Shown in pieces: positions 10,059-17,311 of a DNA stretch of 64,000 nucleotides; the stretch's first letter is position 1, and every line of letters starts with the position of its first letter. A program made the position numbers and the translations under genes. The DNA lies in contig NZ_CP050137.1 in assembly GCF_013344685.1 (NCBI RefSeq), forward strand, positions 682,001 through 746,000. The letters run 5' to 3'. The notes beneath the pieces were generated by a model. The model was given only the letters and a program-made list of their open reading frames with translations, had not been told where the DNA came from and made no database searches. The DNA comes from Sphingomonas sp. CL5.1. Its GTDB lineage: Bacteria > Pseudomonadota > Alphaproteobacteria > Sphingomonadales > Sphingomonadaceae.

Positions 10059-10068
10059 GAGAGCGACG

Positions 10069-10848
10069 ATGGGCAACATGGAAGGCACGCCGGTCTGGTT
10101 CGAGCTGACGACACCCGACCCGGACGGATCGCTGGATTTCTACAGACATGTCGCCGGCTGGGCGATCGCGCTATCCGCGATGGCGGAGCATGGCGGCTAT
10201 CGCATCGCCACCGCCCCGGACGGCGAGCGGATCGCCGGGCTGATGGCGCCGCCGCCGGGCGCGTCTGCGTCCGTCGGCTGGGGGGTCTATTTCGGCGTGG
10301 CGGACGTCGACGCGGCCGCCGCGCGGGTGAAGGAACTGGGCGGCGCGGTCCATTTCGGGCCGATGGACATCCCGCACGTCGGCCGATTCGCCGCCGTGGC
10401 CGATCCCCAGGGCATCGGCTTCAACCTGCTGACCGGCGCCGACCCCGAAGGCTCGCGCGCGTTCGCCGCCGCGCCGGGAGCGTTCGGGCATGGCGTGTGG
10501 GTCGAGCTGGCGACGCCGGACCCGGACGGCGCCTTCGCCTTCTATGGCGCGATGTTCGGCTGGGAGAAGGCCGGCGCGATGCCGATGGGCGAGATGGGCG
10601 ACTATGCCTTCATCGGCAAAGGCGCGGATTTCCGCCCCGGCGCGGTGATGTCGAGCAGCCTGAGCGGCGCGCCCGCGCGGTGGAACTGGTACGTCAACGT
10701 CCCCGACATCGACGCCGCGATCGAAGCGGCCAGGGCGCATCAGGGCGCGTTGATGCAAGGCCCCGATCCGATTCCCGGCGGCGACTATTCCGCCAACATA
10801 TCCGACGCGCACGGCTTCCGGATCGGCCTCGTCGGCCCGCGCAAGTAA
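10069..10848 (+). CDS. Two-domain VOC-family protein
   Basis: The 259-residue protein has two glyoxalase-fold domains, each opening with a WFEL/WVEL-TTPDPDG motif (VWFELTTPDPDGSLDFYRHVAGW and VWVELATPDPDGAFAFYGAMFGW). This layout matches the COG3324 group of predicted lyase or ring-cleavage relatives. It is in the same plus-strand run as the GST and DUF1428 genes. The substrate cannot be told from sequence. Confidence 0.88.
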   Translation: MGNMEGTPVWFELTTPDPDGSLDFYRHVAGWAIALSAMAEHGGYRIATAPDGERIAGLMAPPPGASASVGWGVYFGVADVDAAAARVKELGGAVHFGPMDIPHVGRFAAVADPQGIGFNLLTGADPEGSRAFAAAPGAFGHGVWVELATPDPDGAFAFYGAMFGWEKAGAMPMGEMGDYAFIGKGADFRPGAVMSSSLSGAPARWNWYVNVPDIDAAIEAARAHQGALMQGPDPIPGGDYSANISDAHGFRIGLVGPRK

Positions 10849-10860
10849 CGGAGAGGAACC

Positions 10861-11355
10861 ATGATCAAGATGCGCACCTGCCTGTGGTTCGACCACGGCG
10901 AAGCCCGCAAGGCGGCGGAATTCTATGCCCGCACCTTCCCCGACAGCCATGTCGAGCAGGCAAGCAACGCGCCGTCCGATTTCCCCGGCGGGACGAAGGG
11001 CAGCGAGTTGACCGTGCTGTTCACGGTGCTCGGCCAGCCGTTCATGGGGCTGAACGGCGGGCCGAACTTCAAGCCGAACGAGGCGGTCAGCTTCCTGGTC
11101 TATACCGAGACGCAGGAGGAGACCGACCGCTACTGGAACGCGATCGTCGGCGAGGGCGGCGCGGAAAGCGCGTGCGGCTGGTGTAAGGACCGCTGGGGCT
11201 ATTCGTGGCAGATCACGCCGCGCGTGCTGATGGACGCGATGAGCGATCCCGATCCGGCAGTGTCGAAGCGCGTGTTCGAGGCGATGATGACGATGCGCAA
11301 GATCGACATCGCCGCGATCGAGCGCGCGCGGCGCGGCGAGGAGCTTCCGGCGTGA
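10861..11355 (+). CDS. PhnB-like VOC-family protein
   Basis: This 164-residue protein belongs to the PhnB/3-demethylubiquinone-methyltransferase-like VOC group: TCLWFDHGEARKAAEFYARTFPDSHV at the N-terminus, then FMGLNGGPNFKPNEAVSFLVYTETQEETDRYWNAIV and CGWCKDRWGYSWQITPRVL. It starts 12 bases after the previous gene with a GGAGAGG site. Its stop overlaps the GTG start of the next gene. Confidence 0.9.
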   Translation: MIKMRTCLWFDHGEARKAAEFYARTFPDSHVEQASNAPSDFPGGTKGSELTVLFTVLGQPFMGLNGGPNFKPNEAVSFLVYTETQEETDRYWNAIVGEGGAESACGWCKDRWGYSWQITPRVLMDAMSDPDPAVSKRVFEAMMTMRKIDIAAIERARRGEELPA

Positions 11356-11834
11356 GCGGCGATGCTTGCGAACTGGCGATCGAGCGCGTCATCGATGCGC
11401 CGCGCGCTGCCGTGTGGCGGGCGATGACCGATCATCTCGCCGAATGGTGGTGCCCGCGCCCGTGGGCGACGGAGATCGTCGCGCTCGAATGGCGCTCGGG
11501 CGGGCGCTTCCATCTCGCGATGCACGGGCCGGAGGGCGAGGTGCACGGCGGCGACGGCATGTTGCTGGAAGTGGTGCCGGGCGAGCGGATCGTCTTCACC
11601 AACGCGCTCGGCGAAGGCTGGGCGCCGCAGGCGGCCCGGCCGGTGGCGATCGTCGGCATGTTCACGCTCGCCGACGCGCCCGATGGCCGCACCGCCTATC
11701 GCGCCAGCGCGCGCCACTGGAACGCCGCCGACACGAAAGCGCATGACGAGATGGGCTTCGCCGAGGGCTGGGGCATCTGCGCCGACCAGCTTGCGGAGGT
11801 GGCGCGCCGCCTGACCGAGGCGGCCGATGCGTAA
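11352..11834 (+). CDS. SRPBCC/AHSA1-family protein
   Basis: The 160-residue protein starts at a GTG that overlaps the preceding stop (GTGA), the only start fitting the fold. It shows the AHSA1 pattern: IERVIDAPRAAVWRAMTDHLAEWWCP at the start, then GGRFHLAMHGPEGEVH and a C-terminal helix (HDEMGFAEGWGICADQLAEVARRL). The fold binds hydrophobic ligands. The usual company is VOC and YCII-type genes, as here. It overlaps the next gene by 8 bases. Confidence 0.88.
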   Translation: MSGDACELAIERVIDAPRAAVWRAMTDHLAEWWCPRPWATEIVALEWRSGGRFHLAMHGPEGEVHGGDGMLLEVVPGERIVFTNALGEGWAPQAARPVAIVGMFTLADAPDGRTAYRASARHWNAADTKAHDEMGFAEGWGICADQLAEVARRLTEAADA

Positions 11835-12486
11835 GCTCGTCGGCGGCGTGTTCCAGTCGCTCGACGGCGTGATGCAGGCGCCGGGCGGACCGGGCGAGGA
11901 CTGGACCGGCGGCTTCACGCTCGGCGGCTGGTCGGCGTGCCTGTGGGACGAGATGATGGGGCAGGCGATGGGCGGCGTGTTCGACGGCCCGTTCGACCTG
12001 CTGCTCGGGCGCAAGACATGGGAGATATTCGCCGCGCACTGGCCCTATGTCGGGTCGGGCGATCCGATGGGGGCGCTGTTCGACGGCGTGACCAAGTTCG
12101 TCGCGACGCGCGGCGACGAACCGCTGGAATGGCGGAACAGCCGCCGCGTCGGCAGCATAGATGAGATCGCGGCGGTCAAGGCGTCCGACGGGCCGGACCT
12201 GCTGATCCAGGGCAGCAGCACCCTGTATCCCGCGCTGTTCGCGGCGGGGCTGGTCGACCGGCTGTTCCTGATGACCTTCCCTGTGGTGCTCGGCGCGGGC
12301 AAGCGGCTGTTCGGCCCCGGCACCCCGCCTTTCGCGCTTAGGCTCGTCGAGCATCGGGTGTCGACGACCGGCGTGACGATCGCGACCTATGAACCGGCCG
12401 GCGCGGTGCCGATCGGCGACTTCCAGCTCAGCGAGCCGAGCGGAGGCGAGAAGGCGCGGCGGGAACGGATGAAGCGCGAGGGATGA
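11827..12486 (+). CDS. Dihydrofolate reductase/RibD C-terminal family protein
   Basis: The 219-residue protein has the YyaP/RibD-C pattern: RKLVGGVFQSLDGVMQAPGGP at the N-terminus, LLLGRKTWEIFAAHWP, then DLLIQGSSTLYPALFAAGLVDRLFLMTFPVVLGAGKRLFGPG. It is a predicted NADPH-dependent reductase of unknown substrate. It closes the seven-gene run that starts at 8218, and overlaps the AHSA1 gene. Confidence 0.88.
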   Translation: MRKLVGGVFQSLDGVMQAPGGPGEDWTGGFTLGGWSACLWDEMMGQAMGGVFDGPFDLLLGRKTWEIFAAHWPYVGSGDPMGALFDGVTKFVATRGDEPLEWRNSRRVGSIDEIAAVKASDGPDLLIQGSSTLYPALFAAGLVDRLFLMTFPVVLGAGKRLFGPGTPPFALRLVEHRVSTTGVTIATYEPAGAVPIGDFQLSEPSGGEKARRERMKREG

Positions 12487-12489
12487 TCT

Positions 12490-13086
12490 TCAGGCGAAGG
12501 CCGGCGCCTGCCGCAATTGCTGATAGGCCGCGATCACCTTCGCCAGCGTGTTCTCATGGCTGCGGTCGCCGCCGTTGCGATCGGGATGGTAGCGGCGGAC
12601 CAGCTCCGAATAGCGGCGGCGCAGCGCGGTGCGATCGGCATCCGGCTCCAGCCCCAGCACCTTCAGGCTGGCGCGGTCCTGCCCGGACAGCGGCTTGCCG
12701 TCCTTGCGCTCGGGCGCGCTCTCGCGGCGGAAGCGCGCGCTGATCGCGTCGAGCGGATCGACGAAATCCGCCCAGCGCGGGCCGGCATCGGTGCCGGCGC
12801 GCGCGAAGGCCCGCGCCTCGCGCTCCCATCCGGCGATCGGGCGCTGCGCGGCGTGGATCTCCTCGGCGCTCATGCCCTCGAAATAATTATAGCCCGCGTT
12901 GAAGGCGCGGACATGATCGAGGCAGAACCAGCGGAAGGCGGGTGGTCCATCATAGCCGCCCGCCGCGCCGTCGAGCGGCGGCGCGCGGAACTCGCCCGCC
13001 TCGGCGCAGCCCGGCGCGGCGCAGGGGCGATCGCCCGCGACCCGCCCGTGAAAGCGCGTGTTCGGTCGTTCCTTCCTTTCGCGCAC
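12490..13086 (-). CDS. J-domain (DnaJ-like) protein
   Basis: The C-terminal 60 residues are a J domain (LKVLGLEPDADRTALRRRYSELVRRYHPDRNGGDRSHENTLAKVIAAYQQL) with an intact HPD motif. The N-terminal part has a Cys-containing segment (CAAPGCAEAGEFRAP) and a tryptophan-rich stretch typical of a small sphingomonad J-protein family. I chose the GTG at 13086, which gives 198 residues; the frame remains open upstream but runs into the bolA gene, so the start is uncertain. It is divergent from bolA with about 42 bases between. Confidence 0.82.
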   Translation of the reverse strand: MRERKERPNTRFHGRVAGDRPCAAPGCAEAGEFRAPPLDGAAGGYDGPPAFRWFCLDHVRAFNAGYNYFEGMSAEEIHAAQRPIAGWEREARAFARAGTDAGPRWADFVDPLDAISARFRRESAPERKDGKPLSGQDRASLKVLGLEPDADRTALRRRYSELVRRYHPDRNGGDRSHENTLAKVIAAYQQLRQAPAFA

Positions 13087-13128
13087 CTGTCCCGAGCCTT
13101 TCACGGAAAAGCCCGCTATATAGGGACG

Positions 13129-13419
13129 ATGACCGACATCGCCACCGGCCCGATCGCCCGGGAAATCGCCGCCCGGCTCACCGCCGCGCTCGCCCCCACG
13201 CGCCTCGACGTGATCAACGAAAGCGCGCAGCATCGCGGCCATATGGGCGACGACGGATCGGGCGAGAGCCATTTCCGCGTCGTCGTGGAGAGCGCCGCCT
13301 TCGCCGGCCGGTCGCGCGTCCAGCGACAGCGGCTGGTCAACCAGGCGCTGGCCGAGCTGCTGCGCGATCACGTCCACGCGCTCGCCATCCGCGCCGTCGC
13401 GCCGGGGGAAGCGGCGTGA
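13129..13419 (+). CDS. bolA: BolA-family protein
   Basis: The 96-residue protein has the BolA fold signature: LDVINESAQHRGHMGDDGSGESHFRVVVESAAFAGRSRVQRQRLVNQALAELL. BolA proteins work with monothiol glutaredoxins in iron-sulfur trafficking and stress responses. The J-domain/BolA divergent pair is common in alphaproteobacteria. Its TGA overlaps the GTG start of the NUDIX gene. Confidence 0.92.
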   Translation: MTDIATGPIAREIAARLTAALAPTRLDVINESAQHRGHMGDDGSGESHFRVVVESAAFAGRSRVQRQRLVNQALAELLRDHVHALAIRAVAPGEAA

Positions 13420-13862
13420 GGGCCGAGCGCCCCGCCGCGCGCATCCTGCTGGTCGACGCGGCGGGCCGCGTGCTGCTGTTCCGCTTCGATACCGCTGACG
13501 AGCGGCCGCCCTTCTGGTGCACGCCGGGCGGCGCGGTCGATCCGGGCGAGAGCCACGCCGCAGCCGCGCGCCGCGAATTGCTGGAGGAAACCGGCATCCA
13601 CGCCGATCCCGGCCCGGAAGTGGCGCAGCGCACCGTCGAGTTCCTCACCATCGAGCGGGTCGAGGTGGTCGCCGACGAACGCTGGTTCCGCGTCGATATC
13701 GACGGGGCGGCGGTGGATTCGTCGCGCCACACCGCGCTGGAGCGGCGGGTGATGACGCAATGGCGCTGGTTCGCGCGCGAGGAGATCGCGGGCTGGCCGG
13801 AAACGATCTATCCGGCGGATATCGTCGCGATGCTGGAGGCGACGGATCGGGTTTGTTCGTGA
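13416..13862 (+). CDS. NUDIX hydrolase
   Basis: The 148-residue protein starts at GTG 13416 overlapping the bolA stop. The NUDIX box is complete: G-x5-E-x7-REL-x-EETG in GGAVDPGESHAAAARRELLEETGIH. It should hydrolyse a nucleoside diphosphate linked to another moiety; the substrate is unknown. Its stop overlaps the next start (GTGA). Confidence 0.92.
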   Translation: MRAERPAARILLVDAAGRVLLFRFDTADERPPFWCTPGGAVDPGESHAAAARRELLEETGIHADPGPEVAQRTVEFLTIERVEVVADERWFRVDIDGAAVDSSRHTALERRVMTQWRWFAREEIAGWPETIYPADIVAMLEATDRVCS

Positions 13863-14299
13863 ACGCCCTTTCGCGCAAGACGCGCCTGAAGCGCTTCATC
13901 GAACTCGTCTGGAACGAGGGGAAACTGGATGCGGCGGACGGATATCTTGCGGGCGCCTATACCGTCGTCCACGATCCGGGCGACCCGTGGGAAGGCATGA
14001 CGCTCGATCCGGCGGGCTTCAAGGATCGCGTCAGGCTATCGCGCGCGGCATTCCCGGATCAGCAATTCGATGTCCAGGAGATGTTGGCCGATGGCGGCGG
14101 CGTCGCAATGACCTGGCTATGGGCCGGAACCCATGTGGGCGATCTCCCCGGCTTTCCGGCCACCGGCAAGCCGATCCACATGTCCGGCGCGACGATCTAC
14201 TTTTTCGACGATGCGGATCGGTTGACCGGCCACTGGCAGATCACCGATCGGCTCGGCGTCTATCAGCAACTTCAGCGGAACCTCACAGCCAGCCGGTAA
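13859..14299 (+). CDS. SnoaL-like polyketide-cyclase fold protein
   Basis: The 146-residue protein starts at GTG 13859 in a GTGA overlap with the NUDIX gene. RLKRFIELVWNEGKLDAADGYLAGAYTVV, the central LPGFPATGKPIHMSGATIYFFDDADRLTGHWQITDRLGVYQQL and the length fit the SnoaL/ester-cyclase group of the NTF2-like superfamily. No function can be assigned; it is co-transcribed with bolA and NUDIX. Confidence 0.82.
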   Translation: MNALSRKTRLKRFIELVWNEGKLDAADGYLAGAYTVVHDPGDPWEGMTLDPAGFKDRVRLSRAAFPDQQFDVQEMLADGGGVAMTWLWAGTHVGDLPGFPATGKPIHMSGATIYFFDDADRLTGHWQITDRLGVYQQLQRNLTASR

Positions 14300-14314
14300 G
14301 CCGCATTATGCCGC

Positions 14315-15136
14315 TCAATGGTGATCGTGGCCGTCCCCATGCGCGTGGCCGTGCAGCGCCTCCAGCACCTCGTCGGTCCGCGCCGGATCGCCGATCGCCA
14401 GCACCTGCCCGCCGCTCGCCGAGGTCAGCGGGTCGCCGTTCCAGTCGCACATCCGCCCGCCCGCGCCCTCCACCACCGGCACCAGCGCGGCGAAGTCGTA
14501 GAGCGCCAGCCCCGCCTCGCACACCAGATCGAGCTGTCCCGCCGCGAGCAGCCCGTAATTGTAGCAGTCGCCGCCATAGATCGGCCCCTGCCGCGCATGG
14601 CCGCCCGACACCGCCGCGACCAGCGCGAGGAAGCCGTCCGCTTCCTCTCCGGTGAAGGCGTGCGGGCTGGTCGTGGCGAGCAGCGCCCCCTCCAGCGTCG
14701 CGCAGGGCCGCGTGCGGATCTCGCGCGCGTTGAGCGTCGTCGGCCGCCCCGCCGCGCCGAGCCAGCGCTCGCGCTGCACCGGCTGGTCGATGATGCCGAG
14801 CATCGGCCAGCCCTCCTCGACCAGCGCGATCAGCGTGCCGAAGATCGCGCGGCCGGCGGTGAAGCTGCGCGTGCCGTCGATCGGATCGAGCACCCATTGG
14901 CGGCCGCTGACGCCCTCCTTGACGCCATATTCCTCGCCGACGATCCCGTCGCCCGAACGCTCGGCATCGAGGATGCGGCGCATCGCCGCCTCGGCCGCGC
15001 GATCGGCGAGGGTGACGGGGGAATGGTCCGCCTTGATCTCCACGCCATGTTCGGCGCGGAAATAGGGACGGATCGCCTCCCCCGCCGCATCGGCGAGACG
15101 GAGCGCAAGGTCGATATCTGCTTGGCGGATCGGCAT
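14315..15136 (-). CDS. hisN: Inositol-monophosphatase family phosphatase, likely histidinol-phosphatase (HisN type)
   Basis: The 273-residue protein carries the metal-dependent phosphatase motifs GEEYG (68-72) and DPIDGTRSF (84-92), and a late GAGGRMCDWNGDPL motif. The overall sequence fits the HisN subgroup that dephosphorylates histidinol phosphate, but other small phosphates cannot be excluded. The ATG at 15136 is preferred; a GTG two codons upstream (15142) is possible. The last twelve residues are a histidine-rich tail (HGHAHGDGHDHH), unusual for the family. The gene stands alone, convergent with the SnoaL gene. Confidence 0.82.
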   Translation of the reverse strand: MPIRQADIDLALRLADAAGEAIRPYFRAEHGVEIKADHSPVTLADRAAEAAMRRILDAERSGDGIVGEEYGVKEGVSGRQWVLDPIDGTRSFTAGRAIFGTLIALVEEGWPMLGIIDQPVQRERWLGAAGRPTTLNAREIRTRPCATLEGALLATTSPHAFTGEEADGFLALVAAVSGGHARQGPIYGGDCYNYGLLAAGQLDLVCEAGLALYDFAALVPVVEGAGGRMCDWNGDPLTSASGGQVLAIGDPARTDEVLEALHGHAHGDGHDHH

Positions 15137-15202
15137 GGCCACGCGCCTATCGCACCCGGCGCGATCGCGCTAGGATCGGCGCATACGCAAGGAGACCTCG
15201 TC

Positions 15203-15742
15203 ATGCGCCTGCTCCCGCTGTTCGCCGCCACCGCCGCCGTGGCGCTCGCCGCTCCCGCCGCCGCCACGCTCGCGCCGGGCGCCAAGGCACCCGATTTCAC
15301 CACGCGCGGCGCGATCGCCGGCAAGGTGGTGCGCATCAGCCTCGCGGAGAAGCTGCGCCATGGGCCGGTCGTGCTCTATTTCTTCCCGGCCGCCTTCACG
15401 CCTGGCTGCAACGCCGAGGCGCGCGCCTTCGCCGAGAAGGTCGACGAATTCCGCGCGGCGGGGGCGACGGTGATCGGCATGTCCGCCGATACCGTCGAGG
15501 ACCTGCAGAAATTTTCCTCCGCCGAATGCGCCGGCAAGTTCGCGGTGGCCAGCGCCGGGCCGAACATCGTGCAAGGCTATGACGTATCGCTGCCGCGCGC
15601 GATCAATGGCCGGCAAGTTACCAACCGCACCAGTTACGTCATCGATCGCAGCGGCAAAATCGTCTTCGTCCACAGTGACATGAGCCCTGCGGAACATATT
15701 ACATCAACACTGGAAGCGGTGCGAAAGCTTAAGACACGCTAA
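15203..15742 (+). CDS. Exported peroxiredoxin (AhpC/TSA, BCP-like)
   Basis: The 179-residue protein has a Sec signal peptide (MRLLPLFAATAAVALAAPAAA) and a thioredoxin fold with the peroxidatic cysteine C69 in FFPAAFTPGCNAEARAF. A second cysteine, C109, could be resolving. It should reduce peroxides in the periplasm. The start ATG has an AAGGAG site at 15189-15194. Similar exported peroxiredoxins are common in sphingomonads. Confidence 0.9.
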   Translation: MRLLPLFAATAAVALAAPAAATLAPGAKAPDFTTRGAIAGKVVRISLAEKLRHGPVVLYFFPAAFTPGCNAEARAFAEKVDEFRAAGATVIGMSADTVEDLQKFSSAECAGKFAVASAGPNIVQGYDVSLPRAINGRQVTNRTSYVIDRSGKIVFVHSDMSPAEHITSTLEAVRKLKTR

Positions 15743-15836
15743 CATCTGGTCACAAGTTCTTAGTCCTTTGCCGATACCAGCCTTTTGAACAACGCACGCA
15801 GCGGCCGGCAAATCGCGGCCGCCGCACGCCAGAGGG

Positions 15837-16910
15837 ATGGTGACGGTGGAGTTCATTGCTGCGCGGCAGGTACAGGATGGCAGCGCGCCGCCAGGGCTGT
15901 TCGAACGGATCGGGATATTCCTCGCCGAGCATCGACTCAGCCCCGAGCCGGCGCATTATTCCTTTTCCTATCACGTTCTTAGCGATCCAGAGGGAGAGCT
16001 GGCGCGCGCGGTCGCGGCGATTACCGACGGCGGCGTGCGGCTGTCACGCGACGATATCGTGTCGCTGGGCGGCGAGGCGGTGACCGGGCCGGCGGTGGAA
16101 TATTCGGGCGAGTCGCCGCGAGTCGCACCCTCGCTCCCCACGCCTGAGGAGCAGGCCGACGCCGCCGCGCTGATCGCCAAGACGCAGGCGCAGGTCGACG
16201 GGTTCGCCGATACGGTTCGCGCCATCCATGTCGAGGCGAAGGGCTTCGGCCGCGACATAGCCGCCAGCGCGGCGGCGATGCGCAAGGACACGCTGGGCGA
16301 GGGGATCGACGAAATCGCGCGGCTGACCGGCGCGATGCTGGAGCGCGTCCGGCAGGTCGAGGCGCGGCTGGAAGTGGCGACCCGCGAGACCGAGGAGTTG
16401 CGCTCCGCGCTCGCCATCGCGCGCGGGAATGCGCGGCTCGATCCGCTGACCGAACTGGCCAACCGTCGCGCGTTCGACGAAGCCTATGCCGCGCTCATGC
16501 CGGGCACCTCAGCGGTGGTCGCGGTGTGCGACGTCGATCACTTCAAGCGGGTCAACGACGATTTCGGCCATGCCGTCGGCGATCGCGTGCTCAAGACGAT
16601 CGGCCATACGCTCGCCACCGAATGCGAAGGCCACCTCGTCGCGCGGCTGGGCGGGGAGGAATTCGGCATATTGTTCGTCGGCGTCGAGCTGGACGAGGCC
16701 CGCGTGCTGGTCGAGCGCGCGCGCGCCGCGGTGGCGAGCCGGCGGCTGCGGTTGCGCTCCACCGATGCGTTCATCGGCACGATCACCATCTCCGCCGGGA
16801 TCGCGCGCATCTTCGCGGCCGAACGGCAGGAGGCCGGCATGGCCCGCGCGGACGCCGCCCTGTATGCCGCCAAGCGCGCCGGCCGGGATCGAGTGGAAAT
16901 CGCGCCTTAA
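15837..16910 (+). CDS. GGDEF-domain diguanylate cyclase
   Basis: The 357-residue protein has an N-terminal helical region (about 1-190, with a likely coiled coil at 165-195) and a C-terminal GGDEF domain with active-site GGEEF at 272-276 and the DPLTELANRRAF opening motif. It should make cyclic di-GMP. The RxxD inhibitory site normally five residues upstream is not present. No transmembrane segment is visible, so it is probably cytoplasmic. A GTG at 15846 is an alternative start with better spacing to the AGAGGG site. Confidence 0.9.
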   Translation: MVTVEFIAARQVQDGSAPPGLFERIGIFLAEHRLSPEPAHYSFSYHVLSDPEGELARAVAAITDGGVRLSRDDIVSLGGEAVTGPAVEYSGESPRVAPSLPTPEEQADAAALIAKTQAQVDGFADTVRAIHVEAKGFGRDIAASAAAMRKDTLGEGIDEIARLTGAMLERVRQVEARLEVATRETEELRSALAIARGNARLDPLTELANRRAFDEAYAALMPGTSAVVAVCDVDHFKRVNDDFGHAVGDRVLKTIGHTLATECEGHLVARLGGEEFGILFVGVELDEARVLVERARAAVASRRLRLRSTDAFIGTITISAGIARIFAAERQEAGMARADAALYAAKRAGRDRVEIAP

Positions 16911-17002
16911 GTTGGCGTTCAGCGCCGATTAAGCGTGGCGCATCTCACCATCTATCGCGGAGTGATTTCCACAACGAATTGATTTTAGACAATTTATAAA
17001 AC

Positions 17003-17018
17003 TGGCACGGCTCCTGCA
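17003..17018 (+). promoter_or_regulatory. -24/-12 (sigma-54-like) promoter before micro-protein pair
   Basis: TGGCACGGCTCCTGCA matches the sigma-54 consensus TGGCACG-N4-TTGCA with one mismatch, and its GG and GC pairs are exactly 12 bases apart. It lies about 55 bases upstream of the first micro-protein start at 17074. An AT-rich stretch (GATTTTAGACAATTTATAAA) is just upstream. Confidence 0.55.
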
Positions 17019-17073
17019 ATCCTGTTGGCATCGACCGTCGAATTCCTCGGCGGCAAGCAGGAAAGCAAAAGCC

Positions 17074-17184
17074 ATGACCGACCGTTTCACCACCGCCCGC
17101 CACTATGCCCTGAGCCTCGTCGGCGCGCTGTTCGTCGCCGCGCTGATGGTCAGCGCCGCCGTTCCCGTCGTGCCGATCGCCTGA
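17074..17184 (+). CDS. Micro-protein with one membrane helix (36 residues)
   Basis: The ATG at 17074 opens a 36-codon frame, preceded by a purine-rich stretch (GGAAAGCAAAAGCC). The peptide has a short charged N-terminus (MTDRFTTARHYA), one hydrophobic segment (LSLVGALFVAALMVSAA) and ends VPVVPIA. Peptides of this type recur in sphingomonads and are often left unannotated. No function is known. It sits behind the -24/-12 promoter and is followed by a second, shorter peptide gene. Confidence 0.6.
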   Translation: MTDRFTTARHYALSLVGALFVAALMVSAAVPVVPIA

Positions 17185-17218
17185 TCGGCACGCCCCGCCT
17201 CATCGGAGAGACAGAAAG

Positions 17219-17305
17219 ATGTACCGTCCCCTCGCCCTCGGCTTCGCCTCCTTCGCCACCGCCGCGCTGCTGATCTACGTCAACGCCGTCAGCGTGATCG
17301 CCTGA
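17219..17305 (+). CDS. Second micro-protein with one membrane helix (28 residues)
   Basis: The ATG at 17219 follows a GGAGAGACAGAAAG site and encodes 28 residues: MYRPLALGFASFATAALL then IYVNAVSVIA. It has one hydrophobic helix and resembles the 36-residue peptide 35 bases upstream, including the C-terminal small/branched pattern ending in IA. It is likely co-transcribed from the same -24/-12 promoter. Function unknown. Confidence 0.55.
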   Translation: MYRPLALGFASFATAALLIYVNAVSVIA

Positions 17306-17311
17306 TCTTCC

